Assembly: GCA_019634675.1 (NCBI GenBank)
Contig: JAHCAX010000003.1
Coordinates: 117,487 to 181,486, forward strand
Direction of reading: 5' to 3'
DNA length: 64,000 bases
Source of the DNA: Acherontichlamydia pituitae
GTDB taxonomy: Bacteria; Chlamydiota; Chlamydiia; Chlamydiales; Rhabdochlamydiaceae
This document shows, in pieces, positions 18,264-26,395 of the stretch (positions are counted from its first letter, which is position 1; each line of letters opens with the position of its first letter). The notes below the pieces were generated by a model. The model saw only the letters and a list, made by a program, of their open reading frames with translations, ran no database searches and had not been told where the DNA came from. Made by a program: the position numbers and the translations under genes.

Positions 18264-19922
18264 ATGGCAAATCAAATTACACAAACCAATCAATTGCCAG
18301 TCGACACCGTTCAGGCAATCGTCTTCTTTGCAACAGAATCGGAGAACCACGAGAATCTGCGCACACTCTGCGCTTATCGAACTGTCAATCACTGCTGGAA
18401 AATTGCAGTCGATTCGGGCCTTTTCGAAATGTTTTGGCGGATCGCTACTTCAGAAAACAGCCTTTTCCGAACCTGCATTCCTTTAATGGATCCAAGCGAG
18501 ATCGAAAAATTAAGCACGGCGACATTCATTAAAGGTTTTTATCCAAGCTACAACAAGATTCCGGACGATGAAGTCCCTAGGCTGTATTGGAAACTGACTT
18601 GCCAAGAACCAACCGGCCGCAATGATTGGGAAATGAGAGCGGCGATTCAACACACATGCAACTCTTTCGAAAAACAAACAAAATCCATTCAGAACAACCC
18701 TGCCTGCCAAAAAGTATTAACAAGCCCTGTCCTATTAAAATTTGCCTGTTTGCAAACAGAGCTGCAAAATCCTCGCCTTGGAATCCTCCCATCTGAGCAC
18801 AGTTGCGATGTACCCTTAGAAACGATATGGAGAAAATTCATACAACATAGAAAAGACTGTTTAAAGGATATCGTGAAGGCAGTTGACATTCGGGCATGGG
18901 TGGCTAATCCAGCCAATGCTCAGATGATCGGCATGTTCAGGTCCTTATCTCCCGCCTTCGTTGGTTTGACCCAGCTCTCTCCAGAAATCGGTAAATTCAC
19001 CAATTTGCAATCTCTTGATATTTCACATAACAAACTCACATTCCTGCCCGAATCCATCGGCAATTTGACATCCCTAACATCATTTTTTGCAGAAGATAAT
19101 CAGCTATTGAGCCTTCCAGATTCATTTGGCAACCTAGTCAACCTTGAAAATGTTCACCTATCTCATAATCAATTGCTGACCATTCCCCGCTCTGTTGGCA
19201 ACATAACAAACCAAAACTGTCTTTTTTGGATGGATAATAACCCTTGCCTATTCAACTTAAACAGCAAACTCTGCTTAGAAGAAAAATTAACTAATAGGGA
19301 ATGGCTATACTACTCAGCCTCTCATAAAAAAATATACTTAAGCGAGACAATGAGGTCCTTCACGGCTTGCACAACGCATCAATGCCTATCGCCGCTTGCA
19401 GCTCTTTGCAAATCGATCCTTCTGCAAGAGGACCAACCATTTGAAGCGGAGCAGCCTCTTCTTACTGAGCTATTTTCACAGCTTCCTCAAGAAATGCAAA
19501 ATCAGATTAAAAAGAACTTAGGGCCCGCTTTTCAAGATAACCCATGTAAAAATCAAGCTGAGCTGGCTAAAGCAATTATAACCACGCTTAAAACTCAGTT
19601 CGAGGATCTCTCAGATAGCCAGAGAAAACTGGTCTACTTTCTGGTTTGGGATTTAGCTGGGCAGCCTCCATCATCTAGCACCAATTGGGGTGAAATCTAC
19701 GGATCCCAAAATGTCATGCTTCTGATTGATGCATTCGCAATAGCAACAGCAATCGGCAAGTATGAGGCACTCTCTGTTGATCAGAAAAAACTGGTCCATT
19801 TCCATAATTGGACCCTAGCTGAAACGCCGCCGGGAAATAACTGGGGGGAAGTCCATTTATTCGATGATAAGGCAAGGTTCCTCAAAGCTTTGAGCTTAGC
19901 GACTGGCGAGGGCATTCAATAA
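18264..19922 (+). CDS. F-box-like / leucine-rich repeat protein with tandem C-terminal WG module (1)
   Basis: A 552-residue protein. Residues 11-59 resemble a eukaryotic F-box: it opens LPVDTVQAIVFF, continues with a Leu-rich middle, then RTVNHCWKIAVD and a final FEMFW. Residues about 230-325 hold leucine-rich repeats of the plant/bacterial type, such as LTFLPESIGNLTSL and LLSLPDSFGNLVNL. The C-terminal 104 residues contain two copies of a module centred on VWDLAGQPP...NWGE and NWTLAETPP...NWGEVH. F-box proteins recruit SCF ubiquitin ligases in eukaryotes, with LRRs as substrate receptors; by analogy this may be a host-directed effector. Secretion is not shown by the sequence. The gene has a close paralog immediately downstream on the same strand. 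Confidence 0.8.
   Translation: MANQITQTNQLPVDTVQAIVFFATESENHENLRTLCAYRTVNHCWKIAVDSGLFEMFWRIATSENSLFRTCIPLMDPSEIEKLSTATFIKGFYPSYNKIPDDEVPRLYWKLTCQEPTGRNDWEMRAAIQHTCNSFEKQTKSIQNNPACQKVLTSPVLLKFACLQTELQNPRLGILPSEHSCDVPLETIWRKFIQHRKDCLKDIVKAVDIRAWVANPANAQMIGMFRSLSPAFVGLTQLSPEIGKFTNLQSLDISHNKLTFLPESIGNLTSLTSFFAEDNQLLSLPDSFGNLVNLENVHLSHNQLLTIPRSVGNITNQNCLFWMDNNPCLFNLNSKLCLEEKLTNREWLYYSASHKKIYLSETMRSFTACTTHQCLSPLAALCKSILLQEDQPFEAEQPLLTELFSQLPQEMQNQIKKNLGPAFQDNPCKNQAELAKAIITTLKTQFEDLSDSQRKLVYFLVWDLAGQPPSSSTNWGEIYGSQNVMLLIDAFAIATAIGKYEALSVDQKKLVHFHNWTLAETPPGNNWGEVHLFDDKARFLKALSLATGEGIQ
19608..19919 (+). repeat. two tandem WG modules in F-box/LRR protein 1
   Basis: Codes for two units of about 50 residues. 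Copy 1 reads ...VYFLVWDLAGQPP, then NWGE; copy 2 reads VHFHNWTLAETPP, then NWGEVHLFDDKARFLKAL. The shared pattern is h-x-x-W-x-L-A-G/E-x-P, 5-9 residues, W-G-x-x-H/Y, then a helix ending in Ala-rich residues. Each copy is preceded by a short L-S-x-D/S-Q-x-K helix. Confidence 0.8.
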
Positions 19923-19986
19923 TTGAGCTCAGCGCAAAATAATATTTTAATTGATTAACAATTTTAATTAAAATTAACAACAACAA

Positions 19987-20016
19987 TTGACAATTTAATA
20001 ACAATATAATTATACT
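19987..20016 (+). promoter_or_regulatory. candidate sigma-70-type promoter of F-box/LRR gene 2
   Basis: A perfect TTGACA at 19987-19992 is followed 18 bases later by TATACT at 20011-20016. The start codon lies 37 bases downstream and is preceded by AAAAGGGGAT, a good ribosome binding site. This suggests the second F-box/LRR gene has its own promoter although it follows its paralog in tandem. Confidence 0.5.
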
Positions 20017-20052
20017 AACTAAAATCTAAAAAAGATCAAAAAGGGGATCTAA

Positions 20053-21834
20053 ATGTCTAATCAAATTACACCAACTAATCCTAGACAACTGGATCCTAGT
20101 CCATTTTCATTGGATCTGGTCAGAAGCATCGTCTTTCATGTCTCAGAATCGGAGAATCACGAGAATCTGCATACGCTCTGCGAGATTCGAACTGTCAATC
20201 ACTGCTGGAAGTTTGCAGTCGATACAGGTATGTTTGAAACGTTTTGGCGCACAGTCACTTCACATTATATCCCTAAACCAGTTTGTTCCGTAGAGCAAAC
20301 AACTGGCATCGATAGCCTTAACCCAGTTTGTTCCGTACAGCAAATTAAGGACATCGAAAGAACCTGCTCAGCATTCTTTCTTAAAGGCTTTCACCCTGAC
20401 TACGATGCCATTCCAGATGAAGACGTTCCCAAACTCTGTTGGCAAGTAACCCATCAAGACTCAACCGGTAGGCAAATAGCAGAGATGAGAAAGGATATCC
20501 GAGTTACTTGCGGCTCATTCAATGATAAAATAGAAGCCTTTCCGAAAAATCCTTTCTTTAAGGATATCTTAGAAACTCCTGTCCTATTGAAGTTTGCTTG
20601 CTTGGCAACAGAGCTGCAAAACCCTCATTTGCATCTGATTTCTTCTCAAAACGAGCTTTTTGATACTGCCTTAGAATTGGTCTGGACATCAATAATACAA
20701 ACACCTCCCCTTAACGAACTTCAAGATTTACCTACGGAAGCGCATGAAATTCGCAAATGGTTAAACGATCCCGCTAATGCTGAAGTGATTAGCTCTGTTG
20801 AATTTTTAATGATCGGCGATCATCATTTAGTCGTTTTCCCACCGGAAATCAGTAAATTTACAGGCCTAAAATCATTGACCATTTTTAACAATAAGCAGCT
20901 AGAGGCATTACCCGATTGCATCGGCAATCTGACCAACCTGAAGACTCTTCAACTCAGCTTTAATGGTTTAAAGACCTTGCCTTGTTCAATCGGGAACTTA
21001 AGCAATCTGGTAACTCTTGAGCTTGATAACAATCAGCTGCAGACCCTACCAGATACAATCTGCAAATTAGACCGGTTAAATAACCTTTCTATTCGAAATA
21101 ATCCAGTGGAAGCTCTTCCAGTTCAGATCGGCAACCTGAAACAACTGGACTGGATTATGGCTCAAAGCACCCGGCTAACAACAACACCCACTTCCATGCA
21201 GAATTCCAGTGCCCATATTTACATTTATAACACCCCTCTGCATCTATTTTATTGCTTATGCGACATTCTAGCTCATTCCGATATAGACCAAGCCATGCAG
21301 CACTGGACATCTTATCCATGCCAATCGTCTCTTGCTTCTTTTTGCCAATCGATCCATCTACAAGAAGACCAATCTATTCTTGAAGCAAAGTTTTCACAAC
21401 TTCCTCAAGAAATACAAAAACTGATTAGAATGATGCTTGGACCAGATTTTCAAGTAAATCCCTGGGCTGCAAAGAGATCTCAACTAATGGATGCGGTCTC
21501 TTCTGCCATTCGAACTTATTATACAGACTTTTCAGACGACAATGTAAAACGGATCCACTTTATGGTTTGGGACTTGGCCGGAAGGCCTCCCGGAGATGAC
21601 TGGGGCAAATACCATGCAACGGAAAATAGGATCCGCCTGATTGATGCATTCGTGCTGGCAGCAGCCGTTAAGCAGTATGAAGCGCTGCCTGAAGATCAGA
21701 AGAAACTGGTCCATTACCACAATTGGAACTTAGCTGAAAAGCCTCCGGGAGATAACTGGGGCGAAGTCCATTTAATGGATGATAAAGCAAGGTTCCTCAA
21801 GGCTTTGAGCTTGGCGACTGGCGAGGGCATTTAA
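20053..21834 (+). CDS. F-box-like / leucine-rich repeat protein with tandem C-terminal WG module (2)
   Basis: A 593-residue paralog of the preceding gene. The F-box-like region (residues about 15-70) keeps the LVRSIVFHV, RTVNHCWKFAVD and FETFW elements. An in-frame duplication of about 45 bases (PVCSVEQTTGID / PVCSVQQIKDIE, near residues 76-105) is absent from paralog 1. The LRR region is fuller than in paralog 1, with at least four clear repeats between residues 260 and 375, e.g. LKTLPCSIGNLSNL and LQTLPDTICKLDRL. The C-terminal 101 residues carry two WG modules, VWDLAGRPPGDDWG and NWNLAEKPPGDNWGEVH. Same inferred role: host-directed adaptor. A good Shine-Dalgarno (AAGGGGAT) precedes the ATG. 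Confidence 0.82.
   Translation: MSNQITPTNPRQLDPSPFSLDLVRSIVFHVSESENHENLHTLCEIRTVNHCWKFAVDTGMFETFWRTVTSHYIPKPVCSVEQTTGIDSLNPVCSVQQIKDIERTCSAFFLKGFHPDYDAIPDEDVPKLCWQVTHQDSTGRQIAEMRKDIRVTCGSFNDKIEAFPKNPFFKDILETPVLLKFACLATELQNPHLHLISSQNELFDTALELVWTSIIQTPPLNELQDLPTEAHEIRKWLNDPANAEVISSVEFLMIGDHHLVVFPPEISKFTGLKSLTIFNNKQLEALPDCIGNLTNLKTLQLSFNGLKTLPCSIGNLSNLVTLELDNNQLQTLPDTICKLDRLNNLSIRNNPVEALPVQIGNLKQLDWIMAQSTRLTTTPTSMQNSSAHIYIYNTPLHLFYCLCDILAHSDIDQAMQHWTSYPCQSSLASFCQSIHLQEDQSILEAKFSQLPQEIQKLIRMMLGPDFQVNPWAAKRSQLMDAVSSAIRTYYTDFSDDNVKRIHFMVWDLAGRPPGDDWGKYHATENRIRLIDAFVLAAAVKQYEALPEDQKKLVHYHNWNLAEKPPGDNWGEVHLMDDKARFLKALSLATGEGI
21529..21831 (+). repeat. two tandem WG modules in F-box/LRR protein 2
   Basis: Codes for copy 1 (IHFMVWDLAGRPPGDDWGKY) and copy 2 (VHYHNWNLAEKPPGDNWGEV), each followed by an amphipathic helix (RLIDAFVLAAAV, RFLKALSLATG). 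This is the least degenerate example in the window and gives the clearest consensus. The DNA of copy 2 is nearly identical to that of paralog 1. Confidence 0.85.
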
Positions 21835-21921
21835 CAATTGTAGCTAAGAAAATTTTCTGCAATACTCTACGAAATTCAAATTGTTAAGAGAATTTCTCTC
21901 AAAAAATAAAGAGAATATAAA

Positions 21922-22896
21922 ATGAGCCTTGAATTAAGAATCATTCAACCGAATGAATTTGCTAGAGGAGAACGGATTGCCGTTGGACCAGGTGCAAGGA
22001 TCTATAAGGGAACATGGGAGCGTTCAGACAAGCCTGTTGCTATTAAGGTATGGTACGCAGTAAACCTTAAAGAAACGCTGAAAGAGGAATACGATTTAGC
22101 TGGCATCTTTCTAAGCCACCCAAACCTCTTGGCGGTTCATGGAGTTTGCACCACCCCTGGAAAATTTGCCGATGTGACGGAATTAATGCATACTTCTTTA
22201 GCTCAAAAACTCAAAGGGCTCAGCTTGCGACAGATCTATTGCATTTCCTCAGGCATTGGGTGCGGTCTTAGCTTTCTCCATTTAAAAGGCTTCATTCACA
22301 AGCATTTAACGCCAACAAATGTATTGTTATCAGAAGACCTGCTAACCGTTAAACTTTCCGACGCAGGACGTACTGTATTCAAAGCCGAAATGAAAAGGGC
22401 TGGCTACAATCAGATGGATAGCACGATCCGATACCGTGCCCCAGAGACATTTACTCAAGGTTATAACAAATTGGATACCACTTCTGTAGAGCCTAAGAAA
22501 CAGGCAGATGTCTATTCCGAAGCAATGCTCCTATGGGCTATGTTAGCAGGACGGGAACCATTTGCAGGAGATAATGAGGTTGTTGCCACTACGAAGTTAA
22601 TAGCTGCTGCAAAAGAAACAATTCCAAGGTGCACAAAACCTCATGCGGATCTTATTGAAAAGTGTTGGAAAGTATCTGGCGAAAGACCAAGCGCTGCTGA
22701 ATTCGAATTTGAGCTCAAAAATGCTAATGAGTTTGTAGAGTCTACTTTTCAGAAAGTTAAATTGGCATCTAACGTCATTTTTTCAGAAGGGCAGCTGAAA
22801 GATATCTACAGCAAAGCCCTGCAGTCATTCTTATGGCAATTACTGTCTCCCGAGCTGTGTTATCAGCCTCCGATTAATGAAAGCCAGGTTCCTTAA
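21922..22896 (+). CDS. protein kinase-like protein lacking the catalytic Asp (pseudokinase)
   Basis: A 324-residue protein with a eukaryotic-type kinase fold. The glycine-rich loop is VGPGARIYKG (residues 21-30) and the ATP-anchoring VAIK Lys is residue 42. The catalytic loop reads HKHLTPTN (126-133) in place of HRDLKPxN, so the catalytic Asp is His, while the metal-binding Asn is kept. The DFG motif reads DAG (147-149). An APE-like APET and the DVYSEAMLLWAMLAGREPF region mark the C-lobe. It is probably catalytically dead or very weak, acting as a scaffold or competitor. It lies 87 bases after F-box/LRR gene 2. A frameshifted scrap of the WG module follows its stop. Confidence 0.82.
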   Translation: MSLELRIIQPNEFARGERIAVGPGARIYKGTWERSDKPVAIKVWYAVNLKETLKEEYDLAGIFLSHPNLLAVHGVCTTPGKFADVTELMHTSLAQKLKGLSLRQIYCISSGIGCGLSFLHLKGFIHKHLTPTNVLLSEDLLTVKLSDAGRTVFKAEMKRAGYNQMDSTIRYRAPETFTQGYNKLDTTSVEPKKQADVYSEAMLLWAMLAGREPFAGDNEVVATTKLIAAAKETIPRCTKPHADLIEKCWKVSGERPSAAEFEFELKNANEFVESTFQKVKLASNVIFSEGQLKDIYSKALQSFLWQLLSPELCYQPPINESQVP

Positions 22897-22930
22897 AGCC
22901 TTGAGCTTTGCAATTAGCATCTCTTTATAA
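22880..22930 (+). pseudogene. frameshifted remnant of the WG module behind the kinase-like gene
   Basis: In the frame shifted by one from the kinase-like gene, these bases read KARFLKALSFAISISL and stop. F-box/LRR proteins 1 and 2 end in KARFLKALSLATGEGI, and the DNA is almost the same (AAGCCAGGTTCCTTAAAGCC against AAGCAAGGTTCCTCAAGGCT). This shows that the kinase-like gene sits on, or once carried, a WG-module tail that has been lost through deletion and frameshift. Confidence 0.7.
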
Positions 22931-23330
22931 TAATTCCTTATGGGCAGGCCAATAGCCTACCTGTTCATCAATTAAGAAGATCGGAAGGTTTTTCTATTCG
23001 GCTTTCTTTAAACTCCTTTCAATGCTTGAACTGGATCTCTTTTTAAACAGATGATGTTTAGTACAAGCTCTGAAAAATAAGTCAACTTCTTGTCATAAAA
23101 AATAGAAAACAAGAACAACACAACTCTGAACAACTACTGACGTCTAACTCTAAAAAACACGAAAGCCAACAAGAAAACTATCCTTAAATCCATCCAAAAC
23201 AAACTCTAAAAACTTCCAAAACTGAGTTGTTTTCAAACTTTTTTAAACTTTTTAACAAATTTGTTAGACAAAAAATTTAAGTCTGAGTTAGACAGAGAAA
23301 TACAACTCAAAAAAAATTAGTTTAAACTGT
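22931..23330. other. AT-rich non-coding gap
   Basis: About 400 bases without an ORF of note. Composition is A- and C-rich on this strand, with repeated AACTC/GAGTT-like words, including a CAAAACTGAGTTGTTTT near-palindrome around 23218-23234. No tRNA, strong terminator or clear promoter was found. The downstream ATG at 23331 has no visible Shine-Dalgarno. Confidence 0.4.
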
Positions 23331-25268
23331 ATGTCTGGAACTGCAACACCACAGCCTTCATCAGATAATTTCTGGTCCGGTTCTCCACATGCTTATTCAT
23401 CATCTCTTTCTTTTCCTCATAAAAAGAAAGAAGATAACTCTTTGAAAGAGTTTCTTTCTTCAGTTGATGAAAGTCCAGAATTCTACGATCCATACTCTGA
23501 TTTAAATTTGTTTCTATCTCAAAAGATTAAGCAAGAGATGCAACATTCTGGATGTTTAAGAAAGTGGTCATTAAAGATTCAAGAAGAGCTAATCCAAAAG
23601 ATAACTCCAGAATTTCAAAGCAAATTCCCACAATATCGATTAGGTGTTGCAGCCCTTAAAAAGATATGGGAAAAAATCTCTTACTACTCGCAACAAATCC
23701 AACATCAAAAAGAAGCGATCTCTCAAGACGGCAAGTTAAACATCCATTTCTTCATTAAAGAAAACCTGAAACAATACCTTAATCTAAACTCTTCTTCACC
23801 GCTTCATCCTTTTCATTATGCCCACCAATTAGCGATGAAAATGAGCGAGTGCATTGCAACGGTCGACGGAATTAGACCTAAGCTTGACCATCTGACAAAG
23901 CTCATTTGGGCGATGCAGCGCCACCTTATAATAGGAGGCAGTCCAGAAAAGCATAAGAGCCCTTATGATGAGTATGACAAGATCGACCGGCTGATCGTGA
24001 AGACCATATTAGAGATCACTGCTAAGGAACCGCAAATCTCCCAAACGGAATTAGAGCATAAAGCCAAAGAGGCCCTGCATGCCTTGCACGATTTACCCAG
24101 CTTCTCCTCTTTAGATGCAATGACGGCCAACGTCTCAGCCCTCCTTGCGGAAAAGCAATACCAGACCTCCACATTCCATACCCACTTCTTCTCCGAACAA
24201 AAGAGCGCAATCCTGAACTTTATCCGCCGCCACAGCTCCCTTTGCAAGTCCTCTTTAATGACTCCTCAGCTCACTGATCTTGTCAGAAGGATCACAGCCC
24301 TTTATACATTAGTATCGCAGCTTCCCAAGACAATCACAGAAGAAGAGCTCAAGCAAGCAATCCTCTCCTGCTACCCAACGATCAAAGCCGACCGCCCTCC
24401 CCTTCCTCAAGCCCTTTACGCCTTTATTTCGGCGGAGCTTGTCCTTCTTAATAAAGATGAGGACAACCAGCCGGTCGACTATGTCATCCAGAATATCTGG
24501 TCTGCTTATCAAGAAGCGATCCTGCTTCCCGAGCTAAAAGCCAAAGAGACCAATATACTTGAAATTGTGATCTGGAAATCACTATCGGAAACAGAGGGGC
24601 TTTTAGAAAAACTACCTTACAGGATCGGCCAGAGGATCGAGGAGGAGATTGCGAATCTCATCATCGACAACCCGACTCAAAGCTTTTCAGCAATCGTCCA
24701 AGCGTCGGTCGAGTTCTTCAGAAGGGCAAAAGAGCTTGTCTTATTGAAAAAGTGGTCGGAAATCGAGAGAAAAATCCATATGTGGGCCATTCAAGGCGAC
24801 ATGCTCTGCCGCTGGATCCGTCTTGATCCCGGCAGCCCGCTGCTTAAATTGATCATCGAAAAGTTCAAATCGATTAAAACTCCAGCTAAAGAGATCAACC
24901 ACCAGACCTTTGTAAGCGAGATCGCCCAGCAGTTCCTCAAAGAGCATCCTGAGCTGACGATTTACGCAGGCCAGCTCGCCTTGCGCATCTGGATCCTGTA
25001 CAAATATGCCTGGTATGCCCTGTTCGCTCAAGAAAAAGAGTCTTCCTATGACCGGTTCATCCAGTGGCACATCAGCTACTTTTTAAGCCGCCCGTTCAAA
25101 ATCACGCCGGAGCATCTCTTTAAGCAAATGGAAGAGGTGATCAAAAAATCGATCCCATTGGCCCCCTTTAATGCAGAAAGGATCAAGGCGCTAATCCTTG
25201 CGATGGAAAAAGAGCCAGAGGCCCCATCCGATAAATGGGATGCTCAAGATTTGGCCCATGGAGAATAG
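23331..25268 (+). CDS. unrecognised 645-residue helical protein
   Basis: I do not recognise this family. The N-terminal 50 residues are Ser/Pro/Thr-rich, then Lys/Glu-rich, followed by a long, mostly helical chain with many Leu/Ile/Trp residues. There is no signal peptide, membrane segment or catalytic motif. The first 550 bases are AT-rich, while the rest has the higher GC of the housekeeping genes, so the 5' part may have a different history. The gene is convergent with lgt and overlaps it by 78 bases, more than usual in this window. A low-complexity N-terminus suits a type III secretion signal, but this is inference only. Confidence 0.72.
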   Translation: MSGTATPQPSSDNFWSGSPHAYSSSLSFPHKKKEDNSLKEFLSSVDESPEFYDPYSDLNLFLSQKIKQEMQHSGCLRKWSLKIQEELIQKITPEFQSKFPQYRLGVAALKKIWEKISYYSQQIQHQKEAISQDGKLNIHFFIKENLKQYLNLNSSSPLHPFHYAHQLAMKMSECIATVDGIRPKLDHLTKLIWAMQRHLIIGGSPEKHKSPYDEYDKIDRLIVKTILEITAKEPQISQTELEHKAKEALHALHDLPSFSSLDAMTANVSALLAEKQYQTSTFHTHFFSEQKSAILNFIRRHSSLCKSSLMTPQLTDLVRRITALYTLVSQLPKTITEEELKQAILSCYPTIKADRPPLPQALYAFISAELVLLNKDEDNQPVDYVIQNIWSAYQEAILLPELKAKETNILEIVIWKSLSETEGLLEKLPYRIGQRIEEEIANLIIDNPTQSFSAIVQASVEFFRRAKELVLLKKWSEIERKIHMWAIQGDMLCRWIRLDPGSPLLKLIIEKFKSIKTPAKEINHQTFVSEIAQQFLKEHPELTIYAGQLALRIWILYKYAWYALFAQEKESSYDRFIQWHISYFLSRPFKITPEHLFKQMEEVIKKSIPLAPFNAERIKALILAMEKEPEAPSDKWDAQDLAHGE

Positions 25269-26384
25269 GGCTGCATCATTGAGATAAACGCTCTGCTCCT
25301 CTTTGTAGTACTCAAGAAAAAACCTCGCAGTAAAAGTCAGCACTAAGAACAATCCGCTCATCTTACCTTCCTTGCGCAGGAATGGCTTCTTGATCCATAA
25401 GAACAAAAAGATGAAAAAGATCAGGGCGTAAGCGACGGCTTCATAGAGCTGGACGGGGTGCCGTGGAACGGCAGGCCCGCCATCCGCTGGATGGCCGAAA
25501 ATAACAGCCCAAGGAACTTCTGTTGGCTTTCCTAAAATTTCCTGGTTGAAAAAGTTGCCAAGCCGGATGCAGACTGCTGCAAATGCCGTGGGGATCACGA
25601 TCAGGTCTAGGATCTTGATCAAGGAAAAAAACGGATAAGAGCGGCGCAGCGACCTGTCGACAAAGACAAGGGCGCAAAGGATGCCGACCGCTCCTCCATG
25701 GCTGGCAAGCCCCCCTTCCCAAACTCGAAAAAAGGAGCTGGGATCATCGAAAAGCAATCTCCAATCTTGGTAAAACAGCACATCCCCGACCCGGGCACCG
25801 ATAAGGGTTCCCATGATCACGTACAATGTCAGCTTCTCTGCTACCCCTCTAGCCCTTTGTTTCAAGGTCTTGAGGTATGGCTTGAAGACTTGTTCCATGG
25901 CAAACCGATGCCGCAGGCGCTGCTGGCTCGTCTCGCTGCTGCACCTCTGATACCACTTTAATTGCCCTTGAGCAGAAGAATCCTTTGAGAGGCTGCCTTC
26001 CCATTTCTCATCTTTGATTAACGCATTTAATCCCCGGACAATCCCCTGCTGCAGCCCTTTTGATGGGAATTCCCCAGCCTGGTAAGACTTGATTTGGTGC
26101 TGGACATCGGCAGAGCAGTGGTTAAAAAGGCGTTTGAAGAGATCTTTGCCTTGATCCCGATTTTTTAGGCTTTGGGCCAGCTTTGACCAATCGGCAATAT
26201 CTGCATGGAATACTTCTGAATGATAGAGAAAATACCGATTCAGCAGGTAGACTAAGATCCAATAAGCGATGAAAAAGCCGAAAGCGAACAAAAATCCATA
26301 CCATAAGATAGGACGCTCGAGGAACGGTATGTTGAAGTTAAACATCGCCCGGTCTGGATCCCAGTGCAAATAACCGATCAGCAT
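25191..26384 (-). CDS. lgt: prolipoprotein diacylglyceryl transferase with large insertion
   Basis: Lgt transfers diacylglycerol from phosphatidylglycerol to the lipobox cysteine of prolipoproteins in the inner membrane. Core motifs are present: GARVGDVLFY, ASHGGAVG (catalytic His-Gly-Gly), the RLGNFFNQEILGKPTEVPWAVIF signature block and RHPVQLYEA. The length of 397 residues exceeds the usual 260-300. The extra 110 or so residues lie between the first two transmembrane helices and the GARVGD motif and form a soluble, Gln/Lys-rich helical segment. The start is 11 bases from the divergent rlmH start, so the two promoters must overlap coding sequence or lie elsewhere. Confidence 0.93.
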   Translation of the reverse strand: MLIGYLHWDPDRAMFNFNIPFLERPILWYGFLFAFGFFIAYWILVYLLNRYFLYHSEVFHADIADWSKLAQSLKNRDQGKDLFKRLFNHCSADVQHQIKSYQAGEFPSKGLQQGIVRGLNALIKDEKWEGSLSKDSSAQGQLKWYQRCSSETSQQRLRHRFAMEQVFKPYLKTLKQRARGVAEKLTLYVIMGTLIGARVGDVLFYQDWRLLFDDPSSFFRVWEGGLASHGGAVGILCALVFVDRSLRRSYPFFSLIKILDLIVIPTAFAAVCIRLGNFFNQEILGKPTEVPWAVIFGHPADGGPAVPRHPVQLYEAVAYALIFFIFLFLWIKKPFLRKEGKMSGLFLVLTFTARFFLEYYKEEQSVYLNDAALFSMGQILSIPFIGWGLWLFFHRKD

Positions 26385-26395
26385 GAGAAAACCCT

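Noticed and set aside
22889..22896. Treating the kinase-like gene stop as a sequencing error and extending into the KARFLKAL frame
   Set aside because: Most of the WG module upstream of KARFLKAL is missing in either frame, so a single-base error cannot restore it; deletion plus frameshift is more likely.
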